This document shows, in pieces, positions 23,606-43,879 of a DNA stretch of 64,000 bases. This DNA is from Mangifera indica. Taxonomy: Eukaryota > Streptophyta > Magnoliopsida > Sapindales > Anacardiaceae. The position numbers and the translations under genes are program-made. Under the pieces are notes generated by a model. The model did no database searches and was not told the origin of the DNA. It saw nothing but the letters and a program-made list of their open reading frames with translations. The stretch covers positions 13,141,894-13,205,893 of the forward strand of contig NC_058145.1 of NCBI RefSeq assembly GCF_011075055.1. The letters run 5' to 3'. Each line of letters opens with the position of its first letter. The stretch's first letter is position 1.

Positions 23606-24090
23606 CCACGCAGTTAGTTGCCACACAGTTCCACGCACCCTTTCAACAAATGCCGCACCCTTTCACGCACCCGCCACGCTTGCCGCACCCTTTCAAAAGC
23701 TTTCACACCCTTTTAGAAGCTGTCGCACCCTTTCAGAAGTTGTCGTACCTTTTTCGCAATTGCCGCACTCTTTCAGAAACTGCTGCACCCTTTCAGAAAC
23801 TGTCGCACCCTTTTCGTACCCTTTCAGAAGCTGTCGCACCCTTTCTGCAATTTTCACACACCCTTCACGGTTGGTGCACCCTTTCAGCAATTCCCGTACC
23901 CTTTCAGAAATTGTCGCACTCTTTCTGCAATTGTCGCACCCTTTCAGAAACTGTCGCACCTTTTCAGCAATTCTCGCACCCTTTCAAAAGCTGTTGCACC
24001 CTTCCGCAATTGTCGCACCCTTTTAGAAGCTACCGCACCGTCCACGCACCCTTTCCGAAATTCCCGCACCCACACCCCTTTCCACAAGAA
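23606..24090. repeat. Element A right array of CCGCACCCTTTCAG units
   Basis: More than 20 units of about 20 bases of the type GCACCCTTTCAGAAACTGTC, in inverted orientation to the left array. It is longer than the left array, so unit number has changed independently on the two arms. Because the unit is not a multiple of three, several frames stay open and give repetitive, artefactual open frames. Confidence 0.88.
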
Positions 24091-24587
24091 AATGCACCGT
24101 TTCAAGGAAAACATACTGTTTTCGATATATGCATTATTTTCTATCTAAAAGAATCAATTATTTTATAAAAATTAATATGTTTTTCAATTTATAAATTTTA
24201 TTCACTACAGATAATTTAAAAAAAAACTTAACATTTTCGATATATAACAATCAATTATTTTATAAAATATTAATGTATTTTTTAATTTATAAATTTTATT
24301 CATTACAGATAATTTAGAGAAAAACATAATATTTTTTATATATAAGAATAAATTATTTTATAAAATATTAATTTGTTTTTTAATTTATAAATATTACGGT
24401 AGTTTAATTTTAATGCTTTTCGTGAAAGGTAAGCAGATAATCGGGGAAATGCTACGGTAAAGTGAGAAATTAGAAGAAGGGTATTTTTGGAATGAAAACA
24501 ACGGTTTGCTTAAAAAGGTAAAATGTAAAAATTGTTACCGAAAAAGGTTTAGGCGGAAATGCGACTGCCTATTTTAATTAATATCCC

Positions 24588-24596
24588 CCCAAATTT
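24588..24596. repeat. Right 9-bp target-site duplication of element A
   Basis: CCCAAATTT, an exact copy of the left flank at 22150-22158. Confidence 0.9.
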
Positions 24597-25415
24597 CAGT
24601 ATTTTCAGTTGATATAATTTGAAACATCATTATTAAATTATGTTACTACAACAATTATAGTAAATACTCTTTTCATATATTCGTTTCATCTTCACACCTC
24701 TCCATTTTCACTCAACACTTCGCCCAATCTCAAGTTCTTCGTTAAAGCTCAAATTCTTTTTCAAATCTCTTCATTCACATTGTATAAAGATGGAATTGTG
24801 CTGGATCATGGTTGTGGCAAACAAAATTAGGGTTCTTCAAAACTACATTTGTTGGTTGAAGCCCACAATTTTAACCAAAAATTCATGATTTTGTCCAAAA
24901 AAATATTTGGTTACTATAAGAAGATTAAAATTGGTCAATAAGGGTGTTGTTGAACTAGGCCAGTGCACTTGGTATTTCTAGAATCTTAAACTTTTAAATC
25001 AGAATTTTTAATCCATACGTAAATACTGTAGAATTAGAATCGCATGATTTTATGTTTGTTTATATGTATTAAATCTTTCCTTAACATGATTCATTATTGA
25101 GGATGAGATAAGTAAGCACCAGCAAGACGGATTACAAACAACTCACACATTACGTAAGGCAGAAGCAAAATTCTCAAGTTCCTTCTACAATTTGCATCCA
25201 GGCTTAATATAGACAACATTGCTCAGAGACAAATATATGCATAATCAGTGGAACTGCTCTTGCTAGCAAGTTGAGGAGCTCTTCATAGCCTCCGTCGGTG
25301 TTCTACTCGATGTCATGCACATATGCTCAACTTTCGCAGTAGAGAATTTGTGGTAGTAATTCATAACAGAAATCAGAAACACATTTATTGCGGAAATAAC
25401 ATGGACAGGGACCTC
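24597..25415. other. Intergenic and 3' flank of PHOT1
   Basis: No gene seen. The last few hundred bases are probably the PHOT1 3' UTR on the minus strand. Confidence 0.5.
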
Positions 25416-33937
<8,522 letters not shown>

Positions 33938-33940
33938 TTG

Positions 33941-34673
33941 CTGCCAAAAAAATAATGGACCAACATAAAGTTAAATATGAGGCCTATTGGTCACTGTAAT
34001 TCACAAAATTTGCCATTTCTAGGAACTTTTGAGTTGAAATGTAATTTTCTCCTTCACTACATAAATGACCTGATGTTTTTGACCCGAGGTGGGAGAAAAA
34101 CATGATAGAATTGACACTAATAATCAAACCACACAAACTTATTCATATAAATGATTGAATGATTTGAAAATAAAAGAAAAAATAAATAATAACATCAATT
34201 AATCATAAATTACTATATCAATTTATATAAATAAATTTATATAATTTATTTTTATGTATAATTTTATTTATGTTAGAATGGATCGCTTTGAATGGATTTA
34301 CACCACAAATTTCTGATAGTAACGATTAGGTGGGTTGAAGAACAGACTTTGAGAACCTCAGATATTTTCTGGGTAATTCGGTCATGAGCGACAGCCTTGT
34401 AGTTTTGACTGCTGAGACTGAGAACGTGGCAATCTATTCAAAACAGTAATTAAGATAAGGGCCTTTCGCTCATTAATTGAAGAAAGGTACCGAGACAGCT
34501 TTTTCCTATCTGTGCTTGAGAATGAAAGACAACTGCAAAAACTCAGTGTGAACATGAACATGAATATGATCATCACACTGAAACCAAAATGATCGATTTG
34601 GTTACATTGAGTAACCTTGTATTTAGCAAAACTAAAATCAAACAGTTGAGGAACAAAGAGAAAGAAAATATAC
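33941..34673 (-). other. Probable 5' UTR intron of PHOT1
   Basis: On the minus strand a T-rich tract ends in GGCAG directly before CAA and the PHOT1 ATG, a strong acceptor three bases from the start codon. A matching donor reads GCTCAG/GTATAT at 34674. This implies a non-coding first exon upstream of about 34674. Transcript data would confirm it. Confidence 0.6.
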
Positions 34674-35504
34674 CTGAGCGAAAAGCAGACTGGGTTGGAT
34701 CGGCTTTGGCTCTTCCGAATTGAGCAAGTAAGTAAACTGCTAAACTTTATTGAAAAGATGATTATGAGGAAAAGTATATCAGTTGAAGAGAAAGAGGGAG
34801 AGATTACTCAGAGAAGGAGAAAAGACGAGTAGAAAATTGAACAGAAAGGACTTTTTAATGGCGAAAAGACTGAGAAAAGATGAAAGAATGATTGTCGAAA
34901 AGGTTTGGCTTCCCATCCCTGTAAACCGAAATTCCACATGGCTTATGCTCGGATCCCTATACGCCTCATCAACATTAAAAATATTTTCAAAGAAAACAAA
35001 AACTAGTGTTATCTGTTTTGCAAATAATCACTCGCCATACCGAAAATATGTATGTGATTTGGTAAGGAGACAGTTTTAAAGACTGAAAATGCGTTGGCAA
35101 CTAGAAAAGCAACAAAAACAGATGCAGAAGCAAAACGAGAAAGAAATAAGAGTGTTTTGAGCGGCACGTTGAGAGTTGCAGCTTCTACCGACCAAGCCCT
35201 TGCTGGACGATACTTATTGTGTCTCCATGTCTCACCAGGGGCAAGAACGAAATCTTGAGATAATAATCAGACGGCCAAATGACATATCCCACCCGCGGTT
35301 TGATGCGACATGTCCTGATCTTTAAGAGGCGATTGGTCCTAGTACTTAACGGATAAATTTATTCCATGTAATTTTTTATTTTTTATAATGATGTAATAAA
35401 TAATTTCATTATTTAAACAGTAAAAAAGAGTTTTTATATATAAGAAAATATAAACTCAAATTTTCATTTACGATATATCAAGATTAAACTTTTAACACAT
35501 TTTT

Positions 35505-35820
35505 TTAATGATTATGAGATCGGTCACTAAATCTGGAGTTTGTCAATTTGTCTTACCTAGTGTAGTTAATTCCTATCTAATACGATGATTATGAAATCGG
35601 TCACTAAATCTGGAGTTTGTCAGTTTGTCTTTCTTGATATAGTTAGTTTCAGTTTAATGTGACATTTGAATGGAGTTCCTCATTATCAAAATATAATAAT
35701 TGTAGGATTGGGCACTAAATATAGAGTTTGTTAGTTTATCATACTCGATATAGTTAGTTGGTTTCAATCCAATGTGATGTTCGAGTGGAGTTTCTCGTTA
35801 CCAAAAAATATATACATAGA
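35505..35820. repeat. Degenerate tandem repeat, about three copies
   Basis: The phrase GGTCACTAAATCTGGAGTTTG recurs with few changes near 35521 and 35598, and with more near 35708 (GGGCACTAAATATAGAG), each followed by a related TTTGTC...GATATAGTTAGTT segment. The spacing grows from about 77 to about 110 bases. No coding content. Confidence 0.65.
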
Positions 35821-35827
35821 GTAATTT

Positions 35828-36235
35828 GATTATCATCGCTACAGAAGATATTAAAATATTATTAAAGTAATTTTTATTTTATTACAATTTTATCCTTATT
35901 CATTTTTTAAGACAAAAATATTATCATTTTTAATTAATATAACAAATAACATAAAAAATATTTTAAAACAATTTTATCTGAGGATATTTTAGTAAAACAA
36001 TATATTATTATTTTTTTTATTATATCCAATCAAACACAATAATTGTTATACCAATTAATTTTTATCAAATATAAAAATAATTTATACTTAAAAATCATCT
36101 AATTAAATTATATTTATATTATTTTGTTCAAATATTATAATATAAATATAATTAACTATCATTTTATCTTTTAAGTTTAAAATATTATAATAACACATTT
36201 ATCAAACTGAACTGTGAATAATATTATAAAGGTAT
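35828..36235. mobile_element. MITE-like element, family shared with 61.85-62.36 kb
   Basis: An AT-rich segment whose reverse complement matches 61.85-62.36 kb over long stretches, for example TTATTTGTTATATTAATTAA followed by AAATGATA, and later TTTGATAAAAATTAAT. It is therefore a dispersed repeat present twice in this window in opposite orientations. No coding capacity, and exact ends are uncertain. Confidence 0.6.
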
Positions 36236-37047
36236 AAATATATTTTTTTTTAAAATACTAGAAGCAAATGGATATATACTTTTTTTTTAACCCCCGCATA
36301 TTTTGATAATATATTATAGTGTCAATATTTTGTAATATAATATTTACGCTAATAATTTATTATATTATTTAGATTTTTGGGAATGTAATTATTATTTTTT
36401 AAACTATTTAAAAGACATTTTAAAATTTCAACAATCTCTAACTTTTTTGAGTTTACAATAACCCTTTAAACTTTATTAACACCCTAAAATTTTTAAAAGT
36501 TATAATTCAACCTCAAACATATGGCTATATATCATTAACACCTTTATTGATATTTGTATTTATAATTTTTTTTTTTTATTTTCAATTCAAATTAATACAA
36601 ATTTAAGATATATAATTGTTTAATAAAATTTTAAGGGCAAAATGTTACTTAGTTTGAGGAATTTTTTGTTTTTTCAATAATTTTATAAAAAAGTTAATCA
36701 AGTTTTGTAACAAATTTAATAAATGTGTAAAAAATCAACTTTTTCAAACTTAAATATAGGAATTGTCATTGTATCAAACCTTGGGTGGCAACAGGTTTGG
36801 TTAAATTGGACACAAATTTTAATCACCTGTTTAGTTAGTCCTCTATCTTGTTTAACATCACCTGTATTTATTTTATCAGTATAAATAAAAAAAATGTATT
36901 TACAATAATATTTATCCAATTAATTTTAATGAAAATTACATTTAATTTTTCCTTCTTGCTCTGTCTATTATTTTCTCCTCTCTCCCCTTCATCCGCCATA
37001 TCTAATCTAATATGGTTTTTTTTTTTCTTCTTATAATTATAACGTTT

Positions 37048-37149
<102 letters not shown>

Positions 37150-37847
37150 TTTGCCGAAAAGCAGTTGTAAAACAAGTAATTCAAAATCATTCCTCAACTG
37201 AGTCTGGTAAATGAAAGATTTATTTTATATGAGCAAATATAAAATTATGTAATTCTAATTTTACAGGATTTATATACAGATTATAAAATACTTAATTAAA
37301 TTTTTGAAGGTTATAAAAATACTTAAAATATCATATAATTTAAATTCGTAAAACCTTTGAGAATCATTTAAAATTGAAGATATATTATGGTTAGTTTTCT
37401 ATTCTAAAAACCTCCATTATATCGACTTTCTATAGAAAATGTTGTGAGATTACTGGACTCTTCCATAAAAAATCCTATAACTCAAAAATTCATACTAAAT
37501 CAATTACTTAAATCTGTAAAGTATATTAAGTTTTTTTTTCTAATTAGAGATCTTACTCATATTTATAGACAAATAAACCCAAAATATAATAATTAGATCT
37601 ATATCATTATACCAAATAAGTTAAAATAAAATTTTACAAATATGATTGATATTTGAGCCCAGATTTTTATTTTAAAATTTTTAATTTTTACTAATTTTAT
37701 TAATTTTCGAAATCAAATAAAATGATTATTTAATTTTTTAAATTTATTTAAAAACTGATATTAAATTATCCAATTATTCTATTTTATTAAGCCAAATTAT
37801 AATTAATATCTACCAACTTCAGGAAACTTTTTAATAATGAAAAGACG

Positions 37848-37856
37848 TTTATAGAA
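37848..37856. repeat. Left 9-bp target-site duplication of element B
   Basis: TTTATAGAA immediately before the element, repeated exactly at 40409-40417. Confidence 0.9.
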
Positions 37857-38189
37857 GGGATATTAATTAAAATAGACAATTGTTTTCCCGTTTAAACCTT
37901 TTTCGACAACAAATTTGATGTTTTATCTTTTTAAGCAAATTATATTTTTCAATCCAAAAATACCCTTCGTTTAATTTCTCAATTTTACCGTAGCATTTCG
38001 CCGATTAATTATCTACCTTCCGCGAAAAACATTAAGATTAAATTATCTGTCATGAATAAAATTTATAAATTGAAAAAAAAAATTAATTTTTTTATAAAAT
38101 AATTGATTATTATATATCCAAAATAATCGATATATCAAGAACGGTAGGTTTTTCTTGAAACGGCGCGTTTTCTTCTCAAACAGGTTGTC

Positions 38190-38632
38190 TAAATTTGGAA
38201 AGGGATGCGGGAAGGGAATGGGTGCGTTAAGAGCTGCGGAAATTTGAAAAAGGGTGCGGAAATCTTGTAAAGAGGTGCGGATACGGGTGCAGGAATTTGG
38301 TAAGGGGTGCAGGAAATTGGAAAGGGGTGCGGGAAGAGGTGCTGGTGCGTGAAAGTGTTCGACAAGCATTCCGGGTGCGAGAATTTCTGAAAGGGTGTAG
38401 CAATTGCCGAAATGATGCGTGGAAGGGGTGCGTAGGCAACAGCAAGCAACGCCCACACGCAGGCACTAGCACGCACGCAACAAGCATTGCGGGTGCGCGG
38501 AAGGGTGCGACAGGAATTGCGAGTACGTGAAAAGATACGACAATTACTGAAAGAGTGCGACAATTTACAAAAGGGTGTGGGAAAAACAGAAGGGGTACGG
38601 GGAAATTATAAAAATGGTGTAGGAGAATTATA
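38190..38632. repeat. Element B left array
   Basis: Degenerate units around GGGTGCGGG/GGGTGCGAG with spacers such as AAATTTG, AATTGG and ATTACTGA. The array is longer and more degenerate than its counterpart in element A. A GC-rich block with ACGCACGCAACAAGC near 38450-38490 recalls the core of element A. Confidence 0.75.
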
Positions 38633-38875
38633 ATATGTATTAATATATAATATAATATATTATATAATATATAATGTATTAATATTATATTATATATTAA
38701 TATAATATAATCTATATTTATATCATATAACATTCTCCTTAACTCCTTTTATAATTATAAAGGGGTGCGGGAGATTCCCTTTGCCCACCCCACTTTTTAT
38801 AATCCCTCACACCCCTTTTATAATTATAAAGGGGTGTAGGAGATTCCCCGCACCCCCCCCCCCTGCGCACCTCTT

Positions 38876-39385
38876 TTGTTTTTCTCGCACTCATTTATAT
38901 TTTCATGTATCTATTCATAATTTCACGCATTTGTTTATATTTTTACGCATCTGTTTTGTATTTTCACACACCCTTTCACATTTTCATACACCTGTTTGTA
39001 TTTTTACGTATCCGTTTTATATTTTCACGTACTCTTTCACATTTTCACACACCCTTTCACATTTTCACACACCTGTTTGTATTTTTACGTATCCCTTTCA
39101 CATTTTCACGCACTCTTTCACATTTTCACGCACCCGTTTGTATTTTTACGCACCCATTTTGTATTTTCACACACCCCTTCACATTTTCACGTACCCATTT
39201 TGTATTTTCACGCATCCATTCACATTTTCACGCACCCGTTTGTATTTTCACGCACCTGTTTTTTATTCATTATTTTCACGCACCTGTTTTTTATTCATTA
39301 TTTTCACGCACCTCTTTTATAATTCCCGTACTCTTTTTTATATTTTACGTACTCATTTGTATTTTTACACACCCCTTTTATTATA
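38876..39385. repeat. Element B central array of TTTTCACGCAC units
   Basis: About 20 units of 24-25 bases alternate between CATTTTCACGCACCC and GTATTTTTACGCACC forms. A shorter inverted array follows at about 39386-39535 (GGATGCGTAAAAATACAAA type), so the centre is again a foldback. This array is absent from element A. Confidence 0.82.
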
Positions 39386-39704
39386 TTATAGAAACGGATA
39401 CGTGAAAATGTGAAGGGGTACGTGAAAATACAAAATGGATGCGTAAAAATACAAACGAGTGTGCGAAATTATGAAGGGATGCGTAAAAATATAAATGAGT
39501 GCGAGAGAAACAAAAGAGGTGCGAGGGGCGAGGGATTATAAAAGAGTTCGAGAGGCGGGGAATCTCCCGCACCCCTTTTGTTATATTATATAAATATATT
39601 ATATATTATATAAATATTATATATTAATATATTATATTATATTAATATATAATATTATATATTATAATATTATAATATAATATGTATTAATATATAATAT
39701 ATTC

Positions 39705-40085
39705 CCGCACCCTTTCAGCAATTGTCTTATCCTTCCACACACCCGCAATTCCTGTCACACCCTTCCACATACCCGCAATGCTTGTCGCGCTAGTGTTGGC
39801 GCCTATGTGCGGGCGCTGCTCGCTGTTGCCTGTGCACCCCTTCCACGCACCCTTTCGGTAATTGTTGCACCCTTTCACGCACCCGTAATGCTTGTCGCAC
39901 CCTTCCACGCACCCAGAATGCTTGCCGCACACTTCCACGCACCAGCACCTCTTCCCGCACCCTTTTCCAAATTCCCGCACCCGCATCTGCACCCCTTTAC
40001 AAGATTTTCGCACCCTTTTTCAAATTTTCGTAGCTCTTAATGCACTCATTCCCTTTCCATATCCCTTTTCCAAATTCAAACAACC
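39705..40085. repeat. Element B right array
   Basis: Units of the GCACCCTTTC and CGCACCCTTCCACGCACCC type, inverted relative to the left array at 38190-38632 and leading into the right terminal arm. Confidence 0.78.
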
Positions 40086-40408
40086 TGTTTGAGAAGAAAA
40101 CGCATCGTTTCAAGAAAAATCTACCGTTCTCGATATATGCATTATTTTGGATATATAACAATCAATTATTTTATAAAAAATTAATTTGTTTTTTAATTTA
40201 TAAATTTTATTCATGACAGATAATTTAATTTTAATATTTTTCACAGAAAGTAGATAATTAATCGACGAAATGCTATAATAAAATTGAGAAATTAAACGAG
40301 AAATATTTTTGGATTGAAAATTATAATTTACTTAAAAAAGTAAAACGCCAAATTTATTACTGAAAAAAATTTAAACGAGAAAGTGAGTATCTATTTTAAT
40401 TAATATCC

Positions 40409-40417
40409 TTTATAGAA
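40409..40417. repeat. Right 9-bp target-site duplication of element B
   Basis: TTTATAGAA, an exact copy of the left flank at 37848-37856. Confidence 0.9.
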
Positions 40418-40562
40418 TGATTTGAAGTATGGAAGGAAATGAATGAATGGTAGGTCCAAAAGGCACGTGAACAAACTTTAAATCAGTCTAATTTTTTGTC
40501 CGATCTTATCTATTCACGTTCACTGTTGTTGTTTCTTCTTCTTTTGTGGCAACCCGGTCACA

Positions 40563-40858
40563 TCACACACACCGAGTAGCCCAGGTTCTGCCCTTTTCCT
40601 TCTCTTATCAGTCCCCACCCACTTTCAGATCGAATCAACTACCTCACCTCACCCTTCTTCTTCCATGCGATTCCCTGTTTTCTTTATTTGCTTTTTCTCA
40701 CTCACGCTCATCACACACACCGAGTAGCCCAGGTTCTGCCCTTTTCCTTCTCTTATCAGTCCCCACCCACTTTCAGATCGAATCAACTACCTCACCTCAC
40801 CCTTCTTCTTCCATGCGATTCCCTGTTTTCTTTATTTGCTTTTTCTCACTCACGCTCA
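40563..40858. repeat. Perfect 148-bp tandem duplication
   Basis: The segment starting TCACACACACCGAGTAGCCC at 40563 is repeated without a visible difference from 40711, giving two head-to-tail copies of 148 bases. Identity implies a recent event or an assembly duplication. Open frames across it are not supported by any recognisable domain. It lies about 1 kb upstream of the glycosyltransferase gene, possibly in its promoter. Confidence 0.9.
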
Positions 40859-41875
40859 TACTGCCTTTCTTTTTTACAGTCTTCTTTAAATTTTGGATCA
40901 TCCATGTAATTGACCATTTACCAGAAAGATTTCTATAACTTATACATCAGTTGATATCTTATGTAAGCAAAAGGCTTTACCACCACCACATTCAACTTTT
41001 TGCATCAAGCTGACAAGTAAGAATCAATGGGCTTGGTGGTCCAATTATGGTGGAAGTTTTAAAGAGTATTCCAGGTCTATCGTCAATTCATCAAGGAAAT
41101 AAGAACAAGAATCTACACCAAGCTTCTCGTTAAGTTGCTTTCTGCTTTCTCTATTTTTGGACCATTTGATGCAGCTCTTTCTTATACAGTGGCATCTGTT
41201 TATCCACACTAGTCCTTCCTATTCGTCTTTCAAAAGCCATTACAAGTCCAAAAATACCACAAATCTATTGCGTGTTTCTCATTCCATTCAACACACTCAT
41301 CAATTTGTAATATTTATGATTGGTTGTTTTCAGTATTATACTACGGAATTTAATAAGAACCCACTACACAAATGTACAATGACCTAGTCCTTAGTTGAAA
41401 AGCCCAAGAGCCTTAGTGCCCCTTTTATGAGTTTAAGCCCATTTTTTATAATACGAAAGTGGAAAGAGGATTGGGATATAAAATAGACATATAAAAAGAA
41501 AAGCCCCTACCATATTTCCACTTTTTCAGACAAACTACTTTCAAATGCCCATATTTAATCCACGCTCGAAGAAATGACCATAAATATAAGAAAGATTCAA
41601 TCGTTATTACTGGCCGTCATAGGATTTGTCTAACTTAAAACCTTAGAAATCCCAAAACAAAATATTGAAAGAGTAGGAAACATATATATATATATATATA
41701 TATAAATATAGTAACAACAAATGAATGAACTTGTTTCTTCTTGATCCGAAGAATGCTCAGTCCAAGTTCTTTTTCCACATCTTTTTTGCCCCATTTCCCA
41801 AGGATTTAGAACTTAAAACATGGGAATTATTACACCTAAAACAAGAAAAACAAACAAGACAACCCTCATGAACAA
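40859..41875. other. Upstream region of the glycosyltransferase gene
   Basis: No separate gene recognised. Contains a TA run near 41683-41705 that could include the core promoter. The final bases carry a minimal upstream open frame, listed separately. Confidence 0.5.
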
Positions 41876-41879
41876 ATGA
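41868..41879 (+). promoter_or_regulatory. Three-codon upstream ORF overlapping the main start codon
   Basis: ATGAACAAATGA encodes M-N-K-stop, and its TGA overlaps the main ATG (41876) in the arrangement ATGA. If the transcript starts upstream, ribosomes ending here could restart at the overlapping ATG or be lost. The effect on translation is inference. Confidence 0.5.
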
Positions 41880-43547
41880 ATTCCACCCGATTCTGCATTC
41901 CACCTACAGGAATTAGAGGCACAATTGTTTGGTTGTTCATCCTCATCTCCACTCTTTACATTCTCTACTCTTCAAACTTCCTGTTAAACAAATATGTCCA
42001 AGTCTGTAAAGATGCCCATCTTTTTAGTAAAAACTCATCCTTACCTACTTCTTTCAAACTCAACAAGGAAGAACAAGGAGAAGACACAATCAACCCCAAC
42101 AAACCGGAAACATACGATACAGAGCTTAAGCACATTGTGTTTGGGATAGCAGCTTCGGCAAATTTGTGGGAGAGAAGAAAAGAGTACATAAAAGTATGGT
42201 GGAGGCCTAAGGAGACAAGAGGGGTAGTTTGGGTGGATAGACAAGTGAGAAGTAGTGCAAGCGAAGGGTTGCCTGAGACAAGAGTTTCAGGAGAAACATC
42301 ACATTTTAGCTATACAAACATTCAGGGACATAGATCAGCATTAAGAATATCAAGAGTTGTATCAGAGATGTCCAGGCTTGGAATGGAGGATGTGAGGTGG
42401 TTCGTGATGGGAGATGATGACACAGTTTTTGTGGTGGATAATGTGGTGAGAATACTTTCCAAATATGACCACACACAATTTTATTACGTTGGGAGTTCAT
42501 CAGAGAGCCATATTCAGAATATAATTTTTTCATATTCTATGGCATATGGTGGCGGTGGATTTGCAATAAGCTATCCCTTGGCAAAGGAATTGCAGAAAAT
42601 GCAGGATAGATGCATACAGAGATACCCCGGATTGTATGGCAGTGACGACAGGATTCAAGCTTGTATGGCTGAACTTGGTGTGCCACTCACTAAGGAAATT
42701 GGCTTTCATCAGGTAAAATAGGCCATTGAATTTGTTTTTCATTTATGTGGGAAATGATTTTCATATATAAATTTAAATTGAATTTGCAGTATGATCTATA
42801 TGGAAACCTTTTAGGCCTTCTAGCGGCTCATCCAGTGACTCCATTGGTGTCAATGCATCATCTAGATGTAGTGGAGCCAATATTTCCAGGCATGAGCCGA
42901 ACCAAAGCAATGCAACACTTATTTCAATCTGTCAACATTGATTCTGCTAGTATAATACAACAATCTATCTGCTATGATCAATCACGATCCTGGTCGATCT
43001 CTGTATCGTGGGGTTTTGTGGTTCAAATCTTCAGGGGAATTATTTCTCCAAGACAGCTCGAAAGGCCATCGAGAACATTTTTGAATTGGTACAAGAGAGC
43101 TGATTACACAGCCTATGCATTCAATACTAGGCCTATTCCCAAGAGCCCCTGTCAACACCCCTTTAGTTTTTATATGCACAAGGTTAGGTATCATAAGGCT
43201 AGGAACCAAACAGTTGGCTTTTACAATCGCCGTGAATCTCGCCGCCAGTATTGCAGGTGGAAAATGGAGTCACCGGAGACAGTCAACACCATTGTTGTCT
43301 TCAAAAAGCCAGATCCTCAACGTTGGCAGAAGGTAAGGAGAAAAAACATGATATTGCAGAAATCAACTTGATACATGGTTAATGAGTATACATATTATTT
43401 ATACATGCTTAATGTCTTTTTTGGCAGTCACCTAGACGGGATTGTTGTAGAGTTCTGCCATGGAAGAATAGCTCAACAATGTACATATGGGTAGACAGTT
43501 GCCTTGAAGATGAGATTATTGAAGTGCAGAAGCCACGGATCATATAG
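41876..43547 (+). CDS. DUF604 family glycosyltransferase (GT31-like)
   Basis: Three exons (41876-42712, 42790-43332, 43428-43547) give 1500 nt (499 aa). A membrane segment near residues 15-35 (TIVWLFILISTLYILYSS) with a short cytosolic N-terminus predicts a type II Golgi protein. The lumenal part shows HIVFGIAASANLWERRKEYI, KVWWRP, RWFVMGDDDTVF with the metal-binding DDD at residues 180-182, GGGGFAISYPLA, and YPGLYGSDDRIQACMAELGV, all hallmarks of the plant DUF604 (beta-3-galactosyltransferase-like) family. The C-terminal half holds the paired cysteines of the group (RDCC, DSC). The acceptor substrate is unknown. Both introns are GT-AG and phase 0. Confidence 0.92.
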
Positions 43548-43879
43548 ATAGGTCTCTTTTTGTTTTGTTTCTCAGAATCTTATATCACTTATCATTTGTT
43601 GTCAAGAAAGTTAAGGAAACAGATTTCAGATGAGTAATTTTTATCAGCTTCGTCACAAGAAAAAGGCCAAATTTTCAACCCACATCTCTGATTGATCAGC
43701 CACAACTTTCATTTCTTGCTTCATTGGCTATGTAAATCTGATACAAGTATATCAAAGACTATAGTTGCTCTACAAAAACGAACACCGCCCATCTTTCAAT
43801 GGCTTTTCTACTCAATATTAACAAGAACATGATTTCATAGAATTGACTAATCATAGAGATGATCAGGAAATATGATTCT
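43548..43879. other. 3' flanks of two convergent genes
   Basis: The 3' UTRs of the glycosyltransferase (plus) and the small membrane protein (minus) meet here. Nothing else is seen. Confidence 0.5.

Larger units (their letters stand above)
22159..24587. mobile_element. Foldback element A, non-autonomous Mutator-like
   Basis: A 2429-bp element flanked by an exact 9-bp duplication (CCCAAATTT). The ends are inverted copies starting GGGATATTAATTAAAATAGG, and the inverted match continues for several hundred bases: the left arm to about 22655 mirrors the right arm from about 24095. Inside lie two inverted arrays of about 20-bp units containing GGGTGCGG (left) and CCGCACCC (right), two AT-only inverted tracts, and a GC-rich core. 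Almost the whole element can fold into one hairpin. A 9-bp duplication with long terminal inverted repeats is diagnostic of the Mutator superfamily. No transposase frame is present; every long open frame is a translation of the short repeats. A second copy of the same family is at 37857-40408. Confidence 0.88.
37857..40408. mobile_element. Foldback element B, non-autonomous Mutator-like
   Basis: A 2552-bp element of the same family as element A. It begins GGGATATTAATTAAAATAG and ends with the inverted copy CTATTTTAATTAATATCC (one terminal C fewer), between exact 9-bp duplications TTTATAGAA. The outer arms match those of element A closely (for example the TTTTTCG, AAATACCCTTCG and TTACCGTAGCATTT segments), followed by inverted GGGTGCGG-type arrays and AT-only tracts. 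The centre differs: two copies of a TTATAATTATAAAGGGGTG block and a long array of TTTTCACGCAC units replace the GC-rich core. No transposase is readable. The shared ends with divergent interiors show that the termini, not the cargo, define the family. Confidence 0.86.

Noticed and set aside
22660..24090. Short regularly spaced repeats resembling a CRISPR array or telomeric repeats
   Set aside because: The units are continuous, variable and inverted about a centre, with no unique spacers or cas genes, in a plant genome. The word GGGTGCGG is not the plant telomere unit TTTAGGG.
23023..24168. Open frames of 88-172 codons in element A
   Set aside because: They translate the short GC-rich repeats in several frames and on both strands. 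There is no domain and no start context.
38043..40092. Open frames of 100-210 codons in element B, such as the HFHTPVCIFTYPF-like repeat protein
   Set aside because: Pure translation of the TTTTCACGCAC and GCACCC arrays, open in overlapping frames.
40546..40938. A 130-codon open frame with a repeated segment
   Set aside because: It spans the 148-bp tandem duplication, so the repeat in the protein reflects DNA duplication. No domain is recognisable.
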